This document shows, one piece after another, positions 4,995-6,044 of a stretch of 6,044 nucleotides of DNA. Source of the stretch: a bacterium (lineage in GTDB: Bacteria > Vulcanimicrobiota > Xenobia > Xenobiales > Xenobiaceae); the NCBI GenBank assembly GCA_017444045.1, contig JAFSXO010000298.1, positions 1 through 6,044 of the forward strand, read 5' to 3'. Each line of letters starts with the position of its first letter. The first letter of the stretch is position 1. The position numbers were made by a program, and so were the translations under genes. The notes beneath the pieces were generated by a model. That model ran no database searches. It was not told where the DNA came from and saw nothing but the letters and a program-made list of their open reading frames with translations.

Positions 4995-6044
4995 TTGGTT
5001 AATAGGCTGTGGATTCTTTTTATAGTATTGGCTGTGAGTATTACGGGAGTTGCGAGTGCTCAGGCAGAAACGGAACTTAAATTGGCTAAATTGAACGCTG
5101 ATGCCTGGCGTTATAATGAGGCCGATGACATCTATTACCAGTTGGGAGTACCTTACTGCGCTAAACCGGCAGACAGAGAGCTTGCTACGCTGGCGGTATT
5201 TGTCCCCGGCGCTTATCTAGAGGCTAGTCCCAATGGCGACGGTACTTATACTGGCAAGATAAACGAATCAGCCCGTATCGGTCCTTATACGGCCCGCACA
5301 GCGCCTGTGGTCATGCCAGTAATAACTCCAGGTTATATGGCGCAGTCTCCTCTGGCTGATTATTCGGCGGAGGTGAACGACTATGTGAAGCAGGGATTCG
5401 TTTACGTTCACGCGGGGTGTCGGGGGCGTGAGAGCGGAGCGCCTGCTGGGGTAACAGATTTAAAAGCTGCGGTGCGGTTTGTGCGTTACAGCGCTGAGAA
5501 TATGGCAGGTGATCCTGAGAGTATTTTTACTTTTGGAATGAGCGGAGGCGGAGCGCAGTCTGCTCTGTTGGGCGCAGCTGGAGACAGTGCGCTATACCAA
5601 CCCTATTTGCAGGAGATAGGGGCGGTTCCCCATGTCAGTGATGCGGTTTTGGGCTCTATGTGCTGGTGTCCCATTACCAATTTGGATTCTGCCGATAGTG
5701 CTTATGAATGGATGATGGGAGCTACCCGCAAGTTCACGTCTGCGGAAGATAAAGTCCTCTCTGAACGTTTAGCCCGAGCGTTTGCCGATTATATCAATCA
5801 TGCTCAATTCAAAGATGACGATAGTTTTGTCATGTATTTGGAAGAATCACCCGATGGCCTGTATCAGGCCGGCACTTATTATGAGTATATTAAAGCTGAG
5901 ATTGAAAAATCACTCAACGATTTTTTAACTAATACTTCATTCCCTTATACGGTTCCAGATAATGCATTGATGCGGAAGCCTGAAGCTGGGGAATTGCCTG
6001 CCTCATTGGGTATGGCTCCGGCTAAAGGAGAAAAGTCTTTTGAA
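4995..6044 (+). CDS. Secreted alpha/beta-hydrolase, subtype B tannase-like esterase, 3' end cut by window edge
   Basis: An uninterrupted frame of 350 codons runs from TTG 4995 to the last base. Residues 1-22 form a classic signal peptide: MVNR, then a hydrophobic core, then VASA, with cleavage expected after A22. The body carries the alpha/beta-hydrolase fold. GCRGRESG (from G141) leads into TDLKAAVRFVRY. The nucleophile elbow is G181-M-S183-G-G, followed by AQSALLGAAGD. Next comes CWCPITNLDSADSAYEW (223-239), which is the sequence pattern I associate with Lactobacillus-type (subtype B) tannases. Those enzymes hydrolyse galloyl esters. After removing the signal peptide, the serine falls close to its place in the L. 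plantarum enzyme. The catalytic Asp and His should lie beyond the edge. Another aromatic- or acyl-ester substrate is possible. Start TTG is chosen from the signal peptide and GGGGAAGG. Confidence 0.65.
   Translation, partial: MVNRLWILFIVLAVSITGVASAQAETELKLAKLNADAWRYNEADDIYYQLGVPYCAKPADRELATLAVFVPGAYLEASPNGDGTYTGKINESARIGPYTARTAPVVMPVITPGYMAQSPLADYSAEVNDYVKQGFVYVHAGCRGRESGAPAGVTDLKAAVRFVRYSAENMAGDPESIFTFGMSGGGAQSALLGAAGDSALYQPYLQEIGAVPHVSDAVLGSMCWCPITNLDSADSAYEWMMGATRKFTSAEDKVLSERLARAFADYINHAQFKDDDSFVMYLEESPDGLYQAGTYYEYIKAEIEKSLNDFLTNTSFPYTVPDNALMRKPEAGELPASLGMAPAKGEKSFE

Noticed and set aside
1..6044. CRISPR arrays, tRNA or rRNA genes, insertion sequences
   Set aside because: No regularly spaced repeats, cloverleaf-like segments, transposase frames or terminal inverted repeats were seen.

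Overview
The window is about 6 kb of tightly packed bacterial DNA with every supported gene on the + strand. TTG starts, strong Shine-Dalgarno sites, corrinoid/iron-sulfur redox chemistry and bacterial microcompartment (BMC) genes point to an anaerobic or facultatively anaerobic, probably gut or sediment bacterium. I cannot assign a phylum from the sequence.

Layout. Bases 2-544 hold the 3' part of a TetR-family regulator. Bases 676-1095 hold a small SnoaL-like (NTF2-fold) protein. A 218-bp non-coding gap (1096-1313) carries short repeats, a hairpin and two inverted repeats, and leads into the central block. That block is a PduS-type corrinoid reductase (1320-2633), a PduT-type tandem-BMC shell protein with the conserved pore cysteine (2732-3286), and a membrane-anchored SGNH-hydrolase-like protein starting 15 bp later (3302-4402). 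A 96-bp AT-rich gap with a good extended -10 promoter precedes a cysteine-rich 145-residue protein of unknown function, possibly YbjN-like (4499-4936). The window ends inside a long open gene (4995 to the edge) with a signal peptide and a tannase-like alpha/beta-hydrolase fold.

How the genes fit together. PduS and PduT are known partners. PduS is a flavin/Fe-S enzyme that passes electrons from NADH to cobalamin, and PduT is a shell trimer with an Fe-S cluster at its pore, thought to move electrons or clusters across the shell. Here they form a stand-alone redox pair: no diol dehydratase, aldehyde dehydrogenase, alcohol dehydrogenase or hexagonal shell gene lies in the window. The encapsulated pathway must be elsewhere in the genome or outside this window. 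The downstream partner is an envelope hydrolase-like protein rather than a BMC enzyme, which is the most unusual feature here. The flanking TetR/SnoaL pair and the cysteine-rich/tannase-like pair look like separate transcription units.
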